Source of the DNA: Vogesella sp. LIG4
GTDB lineage: Bacteria; Pseudomonadota; Gammaproteobacteria; Burkholderiales; Chromobacteriaceae
DNA length: 64,000 nt
Direction: 5' to 3'
NCBI RefSeq assembly: GCF_900090205.1
Contig: NZ_LT607802.1
Location: 1,497,215-1,561,214 of the forward strand
In this document: piece by piece, positions 38,604-49,917 of the stretch
How positions within the stretch are numbered: the stretch's first letter is position 1
Layout: each line of letters opens with the position of its first letter
Notes under the pieces: generated by a model
Seen by the model: only the letters and a program-made list of their open reading frames with translations
Database searches by the model: none
What the model was told of the DNA's origin: nothing
Made by a program: the position numbers and the translations under genes

Positions 38604-39932
38604 TTACGGTGCCGGCGGATGTTGCGGCAGCTGGATGGTCATGCGTGCGCCGCCCAGCGGCCGTGCTTCGCCGGCACTGGCCGCGCCGCCGTGGTGCAGG
38701 GTGATCAGCCGCACGAAAGACAGGCCCAGGCCGTGGCCGCCGGTGGCGCGGTCGCGCGAACGGTCCAGGCGCTGGAACGGCTCGAACACCCGGTCGCGCT
38801 CGTCAGCCGGAATGCCGGGGCCGTCGTCGTCCACGTCGATGTGCAACTGGCCATCCGCCAGCCATACCTGCATGTGCACCTTGCCGGCGGCGTACTTGAA
38901 GGCATTCAGCAGCAGGTTGCGGGTGGCCACGTACATCAGCTTGCGATCGAAAGTGGCGCTGCCGGCCATGCAGTCCAGGGTCAGGGAGATGTGCGGCGGC
39001 TTCAGCGGGTGCAGCAGCTGGATCAGGTCTTCGAACCACTCGGTCAGGTCTATGGTTTCGTACTGCAGTGCCACTTCGCCGCGGTCGAGCCTGGCGTAGC
39101 TGAGGCTGATGTTGAGCAGTTCGTCCAGTTCGGTCAGGTCGCGCTCCATGCCTTCGCGGAACTGGTGGCGCTCGTGCTCGTCCTCGGCCTCGTCTAGCAT
39201 GGTCAGCCCGAAGCGCAGCCGTGCCACCGGGGTGCGCAACTCGTGCGCCACGGCATGCGCCAGCGCCTGGCGGGTTTCCATCTGTCGCTCCAGCTTGCTG
39301 GCCATATCGTTGATCAGCTCGGCCAGCGGGCCGAACATCGGGCTTTTCACGTTGGCCGCACGGGCGGAGAGGTCGCCTTCGGCCAGCTGGGTGGCGGTGA
39401 AGCGCAGCGCCTTGAGCGCCTGCCAGTGCGGGCGCAGGTTGAGGTAGATCAGCAGCGCCATCGGCACGCCGAAGAAGCCGAACCACAGCAGGAACAGCCC
39501 GGCTTCGCTATGCAGCCAGCCTTGCTCCAGGCTGTCTTCCAGCGGCCCCAGCAGCAGCACCTGGCGGGTGCCCGGCAGTGGCGCGTACAGCAGTTTGCGA
39601 TCGGCATCCAGCCAGTTGTTGCCGCTGGCGAGCCAGGCGCGGGCATCGTCGCTCAGCCCGGCGGGCGTGGCTGGCAGCAGTTGCAGCGGGTAGGCGTACA
39701 GCTCGGCGATGGTGTGCAGCTCGGTAGCGCGCGCGGCGGGCGGCTGGCTCAGCAGCTGGCGCTGGATCATGCGCACCGGGCCGGCCATCTGCAGCTCGAT
39801 ACGGTCGCGCTCGGCGCCGGAGGTGAGCAGGATCAGCAGGCCGACAAAACCCAGCAGCAGCACGAATTGCACCACCATGGTCTGCACGAAATAGCGGGCA
39901 AACAGTGGCGCCAGGCCTGGCAGTGGTTTCAC
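38604..39932 (-). CDS. Sensor histidine kinase, RstB-like
   Basis: A 442-residue inner-membrane kinase. The first membrane helix is at about 15-38 (QTMVVQFVLLLGFVGLLILL). A periplasmic sensor of about 130 residues follows, then a second helix (LFLLWFGFFGVPMALLIYL), a HAMP region, the H-box HAVAHELRTPVARL near residue 227, and an ATPase domain (NLLLNAFKYA; VDDDGPGIP; GGHGLGLSFV). It starts with GTG at 39932, overlapping the regulator's stop by 4 bp. The signal is unknown. Confidence 0.9.
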   Translation of the reverse strand: MKPLPGLAPLFARYFVQTMVVQFVLLLGFVGLLILLTSGAERDRIELQMAGPVRMIQRQLLSQPPAARATELHTIAELYAYPLQLLPATPAGLSDDARAWLASGNNWLDADRKLLYAPLPGTRQVLLLGPLEDSLEQGWLHSEAGLFLLWFGFFGVPMALLIYLNLRPHWQALKALRFTATQLAEGDLSARAANVKSPMFGPLAELINDMASKLERQMETRQALAHAVAHELRTPVARLRFGLTMLDEAEDEHERHQFREGMERDLTELDELLNISLSYARLDRGEVALQYETIDLTEWFEDLIQLLHPLKPPHISLTLDCMAGSATFDRKLMYVATRNLLLNAFKYAAGKVHMQVWLADGQLHIDVDDDGPGIPADERDRVFEPFQRLDRSRDRATGGHGLGLSFVRLITLHHGGAASAGEARPLGGARMTIQLPQHPPAP

Positions 39933-40627
39933 TCCCAGTCGCTCCGCGAGAACAGGTAGCCCTTGCCGCGCACGGTCTTGATGCGGGTGGGGGTTTCCGG
40001 GTTGTCGCCCAGTTTCTTGCGCAGGCGCGAGATGCGCGCGTCGATGGAACGGTCCAGGCCGTCGAAGCCGATGCCGCGCAGCGCGTTCATGATGTCGTCG
40101 CGTGACAGGATCTCGCCGGCGTGGCTGGCCAGCAGCCACAGCAGGTCGAATTCGGCGGTGGTCAGCTCCATTGCCTCGCCGGCCAGCGAGGCTTCGCGTG
40201 TGGCCTGGCTGATGCTGAACTGGCCGAAGTGCAGGCTGCCGTCCAGCACCGGGGCACTGTCGTTCTCGCTGCGGCGCAGCAGCGCGCGGATGCGCGCCAG
40301 CAGCCGGCGCGGCTCCACCGGCTTGGACAGGTAGTCGTCGGCGCCCAGCTCCAGCCCCAGGATCTCGTCGATCTCCTCGTCGCGCGCGGTCATCATCAGG
40401 ATGCGGCCGTGGTAGCGCGGGCGGATGTCGCGGCACACCTCGAAACCGTCCTTGCCCGGCAGCATCACGTCCAGGATCACCAGCTCGGGGTTGGCCGCAA
40501 GAATGGCATCGGCGGCGGTATCGCCGCGCGGGTGGTGTGCTACCTCGTAGCCGTGTTTGGCCAGGTACTGGATCACCAGGTCGGCCAGGCGCTGGTCGTC
40601 TTCCACCAGCATCAGTCGGTTGGACAT
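39929..40627 (-). CDS. OmpR-family response regulator, RstA-like
   Basis: A 232-residue regulator. The receiver domain has the phosphoacceptor in ELVILDVMLPGKDG (D53), the acidic pocket LVEDD and the lysine in LSKPVEP. The winged-helix domain ends RISRLRKKLG and KTVRGKGYLFS. GGAG lies before the ATG. It forms an operon with the kinase downstream. Its targets are not seen, though the divergent region towards thrB and the nearby porin gene are candidates. Confidence 0.9.
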   Translation of the reverse strand: MSNRLMLVEDDQRLADLVIQYLAKHGYEVAHHPRGDTAADAILAANPELVILDVMLPGKDGFEVCRDIRPRYHGRILMMTARDEEIDEILGLELGADDYLSKPVEPRRLLARIRALLRRSENDSAPVLDGSLHFGQFSISQATREASLAGEAMELTTAEFDLLWLLASHAGEILSRDDIMNALRGIGFDGLDRSIDARISRLRKKLGDNPETPTRIKTVRGKGYLFSRSDWE

Positions 40628-40791
40628 GGGGTTCTCCGTCAGCTTGCGGTTATCGATAGGGTTATACCGCACAGGTAGCGGGGCAGGCAAAACAGCCTCT
40701 GGCTGCAGGCAACGTGCTTCGTTGGCATGGCGCCGGGCCCGGCAAGGCCGGGCCGTGCCAACTTAAGCCCTCGGGGTGGCTGCCTGCCTGA

Positions 40792-40832
40792 CTTGCAAAA
40801 CAAAGTCCTTTCGCGATGCGAAAGGACTTTGT
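40792..40832 (-). terminator. Terminator of thrB
   Basis: A 15-bp perfect stem (ACAAAGTCCTTTCGC / GCGAAAGGACTTTGT, loop GAT). On the minus strand it is followed by TTTTGC. A weaker GC-rich hairpin with GTTGGCA / TGCCAAC ends lies beyond it at 40721-40762. Confidence 0.85.
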
Positions 40833-40877
40833 CTACACGCTTGGCTCGCCGGGCGGGCTGTTGCGGGCAAGGCTGGC

Positions 40878-41816
40878 TTACAGCCAGAAATGGTTGCGCT
40901 GGCGGTGGGCTTCCAGCAGGCGCTTGAACACGCCCGGATCCTTGGTGAAGGTCATCTCGCCGCTGGCCGGGTGGTAGTAGTCCAGCAGCCGCGAGGTCCA
41001 GAAGCGGATGGCGGCGGCGCGCAGCATCAGCGGCCAGGCCGTGACCTCTGCCGCGGTGAGCGGGCGCACCGACTGGTAGCCGGCCAGCAGCGCGCCGGCC
41101 AGTGCATCGTCTATGCTGCCATCGTCCAGTCGTGCCCAGTCGTTCAGCGCAATGGCCACGTCGTACAGCAGGATGTCGTTGCAGGCGTAGTAGAAGTCGA
41201 TGAAGCCGGCGATGCGGTCGCCGTCCATCAGCACGTTGTCCTTGAACAGGTCGGCGTGGATCACGCCCTGCGGCAGGTCGTCGAAGCGGTGCTGCTCCTG
41301 CAGGGTGACTTCGTCATGCAGCAGTGCGGCTTCGTCCGCCGGCATGTGCCGGTACAGCTCGGCTGCGGTGCGGCTCCACCATGCCGGGCCGCGCGGGTTG
41401 CTCATGCGCAGCGGGAAAGTGCTGCCGGCCAGGTGCATCTGCGCCAGCATCTCGCCCACCGCGAAGCATTGCGCGGCATTCGGGTGGCTGATGTCCTTGC
41501 CGTTCAGGCAGCTCACCAGGCAGGCGGGCTTGCCGGCCAGCATGGAGGCGAAGTTGTCGGTGTGGTCGGCGATGGGCGCCGGGCAGGCCACGCCGTGGCG
41601 CGACAGATGGCTCTTGAGCTTGAGGAAGTAGGGTACTTCTTCCAGTGTCAGCACTTCGAACACGGTCAGCACGTAACGGCCGTGCGTGGTGGTGACGAAA
41701 TAGTTGGTGTTGGTGACGCCGGCGGCAATGCCCTTCAGTTCAACGAGTTCGCCCAGGGCATAACGCTGCAGCCAGGCACGCATCTCGTCCTGGCTGACGG
41801 TGGTGTAAACAGACAT
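40878..41816 (-). CDS. thrB: Homoserine kinase (choline-kinase-like type)
   Basis: Phosphorylates homoserine on the way to threonine. The 312-residue protein belongs to the aminoglycoside-phosphotransferase fold (type II ThrB of pseudomonads and Neisseriales), not the GHMP family: AAGVTNTNYFVTT, HADLFKDNVLMDGD (catalytic aspartate), and IDFYYACND. The DUF2782 gene precedes it by 9 bp and is probably co-transcribed. Confidence 0.95.
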   Translation of the reverse strand: MSVYTTVSQDEMRAWLQRYALGELVELKGIAAGVTNTNYFVTTTHGRYVLTVFEVLTLEEVPYFLKLKSHLSRHGVACPAPIADHTDNFASMLAGKPACLVSCLNGKDISHPNAAQCFAVGEMLAQMHLAGSTFPLRMSNPRGPAWWSRTAAELYRHMPADEAALLHDEVTLQEQHRFDDLPQGVIHADLFKDNVLMDGDRIAGFIDFYYACNDILLYDVAIALNDWARLDDGSIDDALAGALLAGYQSVRPLTAAEVTAWPLMLRAAAIRFWTSRLLDYYHPASGEMTFTKDPGVFKRLLEAHRQRNHFWL

Positions 41817-41825
41817 GCAGGCTCC

Positions 41826-42110
41826 TCAGAACGACAGCAGCGGCCAGCTGGGTGTCAGTGTCTGGTGATCGGAACCGTAGGACTGCGGCTTCATGCCGCG
41901 GTCTTCGTCCAGCAGCATGTAGCTGGGCGCGCCGTTCGGGTTCACCTTGATCTGGTACACCTGGCCATTGCGGCGGAGTTCTTCCACCGTGCTGTTGTTG
42001 CCGTACTCGGTAACCTGTTTTTCCGGCTCCACGCCCACCGGTGGCTGGGCCGGTGCGGCGTGCGCGGCGACTGTGACCAGCAGCAGGCTGGTCAGCAAAA
42101 TGCGTTGCAT
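41826..42110 (-). CDS. DUF2782 family periplasmic protein
   Basis: A 94-residue protein. The signal peptide MQRILLTSLLLVTVAAHA is followed by the short conserved body VTEYGNNSTVEELRRNGQVY and GAPSYMLLDEDRG. Members occur next to thrB and polA in beta-proteobacteria. Function unknown; the body may be one small beta-domain. Confidence 0.85.
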   Translation of the reverse strand: MQRILLTSLLLVTVAAHAAPAQPPVGVEPEKQVTEYGNNSTVEELRRNGQVYQIKVNPNGAPSYMLLDEDRGMKPQSYGSDHQTLTPSWPLLSF

Positions 42111-42180
42111 GAGGATTTCCTTGTCCTGGATTCTGGCTTGGCAAGCGGTCTGGAAGCCGCCTCTGCATTATGCATTCTAG

Positions 42181-42213
42181 CATCGCTGCCCGGCGGGAAG
42201 GCGGGCAGCGATG
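42181..42213 (-). terminator. Hairpin past the LOG gene
   Basis: A 12-bp stem CATCGCTGCCCG / CGGGCAGCGATG lies 15 bp past the stop at 42228. No T tract follows on the minus strand. Confidence 0.45.
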
Positions 42214-42227
42214 GCAGTGGCGGTGCT

Positions 42228-42956
42228 TTACAGGTTGAGCAGCTGTTCGCGCTCTTCCGGCAGCGCCTCGAAACCGCGGGTTTCGTAGAAGCGGAAGATG
42301 GTCTCCACGATCTCCTGCGGTTCGTCGATCAGCTGCAGCAGGTTGATGTCTTCCGGGTTGATCATGCCCTCGCCGATCAGGCGGTTGCTCACCCACTCGA
42401 ACAGGCCGCCCCAGAATGAGCGGCCGCACAGGATGATGGGCATCTTGCGGCTCTTGCCGGTCTGGATCAGCGTCAGCGCCTCGAACATCTCGTCCAGGGT
42501 GCCGAAGCCGCCTGGCATGACCACGTAGGCGATGGCATGTTTCACGAACATCACCTTGCGGCTGAAGAAATGGTCGAATTTCAGGCTCAGGTCCTGGTAT
42601 TCGTTGGGGCGCTGTTCGTGTGGCAGTACGATGTTGAGGCCCACCGACGGGCTCTTGCCGTAGAAGGCGCCCTTGTTGGCCGCCTCCATGATGCCGGGGC
42701 CGCCGCCGGATATTACCGAGAAGCCGGCGTCGGAAAGCAGGCGGGCGATATGCTCGGTCTGCTTATAATACGGATGGTCGCGAGGGGTGCGGGCGCTGCC
42801 GAAGATGCTGACGGCGGGGGTAACCTGTTGCAGCTCCTCCGCCGACTCCACGAACTCGGACAGGATTTTCATTACGTGCCAGGCTTCGCGGGCCCGGAAA
42901 CGTTGCATCATCGCGTAGCGGTCGCTGGTTTGCGGCAATTTATCGGACAAGCTCAT
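42228..42956 (-). CDS. LOG-family protein (nucleotide 5'-monophosphate phosphoribohydrolase type)
   Basis: A 242-residue protein. It has the Rossmann-like LOG fold with VSIFGSARTPRDH and SGGGPGIMEAANKGA, and the hallmark PGGFGTLDEMFEAL motif. Related proteins release the base from AMP or cytokinin-nucleotide-like substrates; older annotation as lysine decarboxylase is wrong. The start is 14 bp from the divergent polA start, so each promoter must lie inside the other gene. Confidence 0.88.
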   Translation of the reverse strand: MSLSDKLPQTSDRYAMMQRFRAREAWHVMKILSEFVESAEELQQVTPAVSIFGSARTPRDHPYYKQTEHIARLLSDAGFSVISGGGPGIMEAANKGAFYGKSPSVGLNIVLPHEQRPNEYQDLSLKFDHFFSRKVMFVKHAIAYVVMPGGFGTLDEMFEALTLIQTGKSRKMPIILCGRSFWGGLFEWVSNRLIGEGMINPEDINLLQLIDEPQEIVETIFRFYETRGFEALPEEREQLLNL

Positions 42957-42970
42957 TTTTTATCGCCTTT

Positions 42971-45787
<2,817 letters not shown>

Positions 45788-45808
45788 CGGCCTGCCGACC
45801 GGCACCAT

Positions 45809-45856
45809 AAAAAAAACATGCGGCCAACCTTTACGGGTTGGCCGCATGTTTTTTTA
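45809..45856. terminator. Bidirectional terminator of two inverted 10-mers
   Basis: AAAAAACATGCGGCCAACC is paired with GGTTGGCCGCATGTTTTTT around a short loop, 22 bp past polA and 16 bp past the convergent diguanylate cyclase gene. A and T tracts on both sides make it work in both directions. Confidence 0.9.
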
Positions 45857-45871
45857 CTGCTGCAGGAGGCG

Positions 45872-47536
45872 TTAGTCGTCGTGCGCCAGGCACACGCGGT
45901 TGCGGCCCTCGTTCTTGGCCTGGTACAGCGCCTTGTCGGCCTGGCGGATCATGTCGCCCAGCGAGCCGAGGACGCCATCCAGGCTGCACACGCCGATACT
46001 GACGGTGACTTCGATCGGCTGCGCCGGGTGCGGCACGCTGCTGCCGGCCACCGCCTTGCAGATGCGCTGCGCGGCCACGGCGGCCTCGTCCAGGCCGGCT
46101 GCCGGCAACAGCGCGGCAAACTCCTCGCCGCCCATGCGGCAGATCAGGTCGCTGCCACGCAGACCGTCGCGCAGCAGGCGGGCAAACAGCTGCAGCACAT
46201 CGTCGCCGGCTTCGTGGCCGAAGCGGTCGTTGACGGACTTGAAGTGATCCAGGTCCAGCATCAGCAGGCTCAGCGGCTTGCCGCTGTGGCGGGCATCCTG
46301 GAACGCCTTGCCGGCCAGCTCCATGAAGTGGCGGCGGTTGATCAGCCCGGTGAGCGCATCCATGGTAGCGAGCTGGAACAGCTGGCTGGCGCGGCGCTCC
46401 TGCTGGATGGCAATGGCCATCAGGTGCGAGGTGCGCTGGATGATGTTGAGCTCGCCTGGCTGCGGGCTGCGCGGTTCGGCGAAATAGGTGGCAAAAGTGC
46501 CCAGTACGCGGCCGTCGTACGCCATGATCGGGTGCGACCAGCAGGCGCGCAGCGCGAACGGGCGCACCAGCTCGATATACGGCGCCCACAGCGGGTCGTG
46601 CATGATGTCTTCGACGATCACCGGCCGGGCGCGGGCGACGGCGGTGCCGCAGGAGCCGACGCCTTCGCCGATGGCGATGCCGTCTATGCTGGCCTTGTAG
46701 GCGTCCGGCAAGCCGGGCCCGGCCACCACCTGCAGGTGCTCGTTGTCCGGCTGCAGCAGCATGATGGAGTTCATCGCGCCGGGGATGTGGCTGTCCAGCA
46801 TGCGGCAGGTCCAGTCCATTACCTCCGGCAGCGGGCGGTCATTGGCCAGCATTTCCAGCAGGCGGTTCTCGTCGGCCTGCCACATGCGGTTGGCGTGCTT
46901 TTCGGTGATGTCGCGCTCGATGCACAGCAGGCTTTGCAGCGTGCCGTTTTCGTCGGTCTCCGGTAACAGCCGCGCTTCGAACACCAGGTGGCGCTCCGGG
47001 CGGCTGATCTCGGTTTCGAAGGTGTAGGGCTGGCCGCTGGCCAGTACCTGGTGCGCGGCGTGCTGCATGGCATCGCACATGCCGGCCGGCAGGCCGCGGT
47101 CGGCAATGCCCAGCCCGACGTGGTACAGCGGCGGCAGCGGCGAATAGCGCGCCAGCGCGCTGTTCACATACAGGCACACCAGGTCGGTGTCGTAGCGGCT
47201 GATGATGTCGGGGGAGTTTTCCACCAGGGTGCGGAAGGCCTGGCGGTCCTCGCGCACGCTCAGCAGCAGGCCGTCCGGCAGCGGCGTCAGCAGCCAGTCC
47301 AGCAGCGTGCCGCCGTGGAACAGCTGCAGCGACCACTCCTGCGCCGGCAGGCGCAGTTGCTGCATCACCGCCGGCGGCAGCAGCTTGTCCGGCAGTGCCT
47401 GCCCGACGGCCAGTGGTGGCGCCTGCAGCAGCAGCTCGAAGCGCTGGGTAACGAAACTGACCCGCAACTGCGCATCCAGCAGCAGGTAGCCGCCAGGCAG
47501 TGCGGTAAGAATGGATTGCAGCGTGGGATTCGGCAC
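45872..47536 (-). CDS. PAS-GAF-GGDEF diguanylate cyclase
   Basis: A 554-residue soluble sensor cyclase. The N-terminal PAS-like regions are at about 1-95 and 100-220 (FRTLVENSPDIISRYDTDLV; CIERDITEKHANR). A GAF domain spans about 225-385 (GEGVGSCGTAVARARPVIVEDIMHD). The GGDEF domain has an active-site GGEEF near residue 468 and an RxxD inhibitory site (RGSD) five residues ahead, so product feedback is expected. It makes c-di-GMP, a regulator of pili and biofilm. Its ligands are unknown. Confidence 0.92.
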   Translation of the reverse strand: MPNPTLQSILTALPGGYLLLDAQLRVSFVTQRFELLLQAPPLAVGQALPDKLLPPAVMQQLRLPAQEWSLQLFHGGTLLDWLLTPLPDGLLLSVREDRQAFRTLVENSPDIISRYDTDLVCLYVNSALARYSPLPPLYHVGLGIADRGLPAGMCDAMQHAAHQVLASGQPYTFETEISRPERHLVFEARLLPETDENGTLQSLLCIERDITEKHANRMWQADENRLLEMLANDRPLPEVMDWTCRMLDSHIPGAMNSIMLLQPDNEHLQVVAGPGLPDAYKASIDGIAIGEGVGSCGTAVARARPVIVEDIMHDPLWAPYIELVRPFALRACWSHPIMAYDGRVLGTFATYFAEPRSPQPGELNIIQRTSHLMAIAIQQERRASQLFQLATMDALTGLINRRHFMELAGKAFQDARHSGKPLSLLMLDLDHFKSVNDRFGHEAGDDVLQLFARLLRDGLRGSDLICRMGGEEFAALLPAAGLDEAAVAAQRICKAVAGSSVPHPAQPIEVTVSIGVCSLDGVLGSLGDMIRQADKALYQAKNEGRNRVCLAHDD

Positions 47537-47702
47537 GATCCGCTCGGCTTTGGGTGTGACCCGGTTAAAGACAGGAACAGTGTGATTGTAGCCGTTTCAG
47601 GCCCGAAAATTGCAACGGAATATGACGTTGCCGCCGGTTTTCGTCATCGCCAACCGGCTTGGCAGCGGGTATGCTCGACGGGATTATCGATAGGAGTTGG
47701 CT

Positions 47703-49097
47703 GTGGAGTATTTCCCGATCTTCCTGCGTTTGCAGGACGAGCCCTGCCTGCTGGTGGGCGGTGGCGAGGTGGCCTTGCGCAAGGTGCGACTGCTGCGCAG
47801 TGCCGGTGCGCGGCTGACCGTGGTGGCGCCGGCGCTGGTGGCCGAGCTGGCCGCCATGGCCGACAGCGGCGAAATCCGCCACCTGCCGCGCGCAGTGGCG
47901 GCAGAGGATATCAGCGGCTACCGCCTGGTGGTGGCCGCCACCGACGATCGCGAGGTGAACCGCATGGTGTCGCAGGCGGCACAGGCGCAGGGCATCCCGG
48001 CCAACGTGGTGGATGACCCGGAGCTGTCCAGCTACATCACCCCGTCCATCGTCGACCGCTCGCCGCTGGTGATCGCGGTATCCACCGGCGGCGGCGTGCC
48101 GGTGCTGGCGCGGCTGATCCGCGCGCGGCTGGAGGGGCTGATCCCGGCCGGTTTCGGCAATCTGGCGCGTTTTGCCAGCCGGTTTCGCGATCAGGTGAAG
48201 GCGCGTTTCGGCAATGTGGAGGAACGGCGCGCATTCTGGGAGTCGGTGCTGGAAGGGCCGCTGGCGGAGCGGGTGATGAACGGCGACGAGGCCGCCGCCG
48301 AGGCCGACATGCTGGCAAGGTTGGCCGCAAGCGACACGCCGCCTTCCGGCGCGGTGTACCTGGTGGGCGCCGGGCCGGGCAACCCGGATCTGCTGACCTT
48401 TCGCGCGCTGCGGCTGATGCAGCAGGCCGACGTGGTGCTGTACGACAACCTGGTGTCCGACCCGCTGCTGGAACTGGTGCGCCGCGATGCCGAGCGCATT
48501 TTCGTGGGCAAGCAGCGCGCCAACCATACCCTGCCGCAGGAGGACATCAACAGCCTGATGGTGCGCCTGGCCGGCGAGGGCAAGCGCGTGCTGCGGCTCA
48601 AGGGCGGCGACCCGTTCACCTTCGGCCGCGGCGGCGAGGAGATCGAGGCGCTGGCGGCCGAGGGTATTCCGTTCGAAGTGGTGCCGGGCATTACCTCGGC
48701 CAGTGGCGCGGCGGCCTATGCCGGTATTCCGCTGACTCACCGCGACTACGCGCAGTCGGTGACCTTTGTTACCGGTCACAGGCAGGACGGCAGCATCACG
48801 CTGGACTGGCCGGCACTGACGCGCACGCAGCAGACCGTGGTGGTGTACATGGGTGTGACCATGGCTGCGGAACTCTGCGCCGAGTTCATCCGTCATGGTA
48901 AGGCGGGCACCACGCCGGCTGCCGTGGTGGAGCGTGCCACCACCGAGCGCCAGCGCACCGTGATTGGTACACTGGAAACCTTGCCTGGCTTGATCCAGGC
49001 GCATAGTATCAGTTCGCCTGCATTGATTATCGTGGGCGATGTGGTGGCGCTGTCATCGCGGCTGGGCTGGTTCCGCCGCGCGGAAACGGCGCTGTAA
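47703..49097 (+). CDS. cysG: Siroheme synthase (multifunctional)
   Basis: A 464-residue fusion. The N-terminal NAD-dependent precorrin-2 dehydrogenase/ferrochelatase (LLVGGGEVALRKVRLLRSAG; STGGGVPVLARLIRARLE) occupies residues 1 to about 205. The C-terminal uroporphyrinogen III methyltransferase follows (VYLVGAGPGNPDLLTFRALR; VLRLKGGDPFTFGRGGEE). It supplies siroheme for sulfite or nitrite reductase. The start is GTG at 47703 with TAGGAG six bases upstream. One 10-mer copy (48320) falls in the linker, using rare AGG and TTG codons. Confidence 0.95.
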   Translation: MEYFPIFLRLQDEPCLLVGGGEVALRKVRLLRSAGARLTVVAPALVAELAAMADSGEIRHLPRAVAAEDISGYRLVVAATDDREVNRMVSQAAQAQGIPANVVDDPELSSYITPSIVDRSPLVIAVSTGGGVPVLARLIRARLEGLIPAGFGNLARFASRFRDQVKARFGNVEERRAFWESVLEGPLAERVMNGDEAAAEADMLARLAASDTPPSGAVYLVGAGPGNPDLLTFRALRLMQQADVVLYDNLVSDPLLELVRRDAERIFVGKQRANHTLPQEDINSLMVRLAGEGKRVLRLKGGDPFTFGRGGEEIEALAAEGIPFEVVPGITSASGAAAYAGIPLTHRDYAQSVTFVTGHRQDGSITLDWPALTRTQQTVVVYMGVTMAAELCAEFIRHGKAGTTPAAVVERATTERQRTVIGTLETLPGLIQAHSISSPALIIVGDVVALSSRLGWFRRAETAL

Positions 49098-49163
49098 GGA
49101 GGCGGTCTGACCGCCGGCCGCTTGCGGCCAACTCAACCGGCCTGGGCCGGAAGTAGACGAGAC

Positions 49164-49577
49164 ATGGTTGGTGTATTGATTATTTCGCACGGCAATCTGG
49201 GACACAGCATGGCTGACTGCGCGCGCCACGTACTGGGGCGCGTGCCGGACAACCTGGCTGTGATGGCCGTTGAAAAACACGAAGACCCGGAAGACAAGTT
49301 CCGCGAAGCCGGTGCACTGGTGGCCAAGCTGCAGCAGGGCGACGGCGTGCTGCTGCTCACCGATATGGTGGGCGGCACGCCGGCCAATATCACCTGGCGC
49401 CTGGTGGAGGCCGGCAAGGTGGAAGCAGTGGCCGGCGTCAACCTGCCGATGCTGGTGCGGGCGCTGTGCTACAGCAGCCAGGCGCTGGAAGTGGTGGTCA
49501 GCAAGGCCATTACCGGCGGGCTGGAAGGGGTCTACTACATGCTGCCAGAGGGGAAAGATGCAAAAGCTACAGATTGA
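49164..49577 (+). CDS. PTS mannose-family EIIA domain protein
   Basis: A 137-residue free EIIA of the mannose class. The phosphoacceptor histidine is H9 in VLIISHGNLGHS, with the second conserved block LLLTDMVGGTPANI. Stand-alone EIIA-Man next to HPr and EI, with no EIIB or EIIC permease genes here, points to a regulatory rather than a sugar-transport role. Its end overlaps the HPr gene by 20 bp. Confidence 0.9.
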   Translation: MVGVLIISHGNLGHSMADCARHVLGRVPDNLAVMAVEKHEDPEDKFREAGALVAKLQQGDGVLLLTDMVGGTPANITWRLVEAGKVEAVAGVNLPMLVRALCYSSQALEVVVSKAITGGLEGVYYMLPEGKDAKATD

Positions 49578-49827
49578 GATCATCAACAAGCTGGGCCTGC
49601 ACGCGCGGGCATCCAGCAAATTCACCCAGACTGCCAGCCGCTTCCGTGCCGAGGTGTGGATTGCGCGCAATGGCCGCCGCGTCAATGGCAAGAGCATCAT
49701 GGGCGTGATGATGCTGGCCGCGGCCAAGGGCGCGGTGGTGGATCTGGAAACCAGCGGCGAGGACGAAGAAGCCGCCATGGGCGCGCTGGTGGAGCTGATC
49801 AACAACCGCTTCGACGAGGCGGAATGA
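49558..49827 (+). CDS. ptsH: Phosphocarrier protein HPr
   Basis: An 89-residue protein. The PEP-dependent phosphorylation site is H15 in NKLGLHARASSKF, and the regulatory Ser46 is in NGKSIMGVMML, so HPr kinase control is possible. It starts inside the EIIA gene, showing translational coupling. Confidence 0.95.
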   Translation: MQKLQIEIINKLGLHARASSKFTQTASRFRAEVWIARNGRRVNGKSIMGVMMLAAAKGAVVDLETSGEDEEAAMGALVELINNRFDEAE

Positions 49828-49917
49828 ATGCCGCGCCGGTTTTGCGGGCTCGCAAACCGGGCACCAAGCCATAAGCCAGTGGCCGCACGATAACAACAAA
49901 GGGCGGGGGAACGAACA

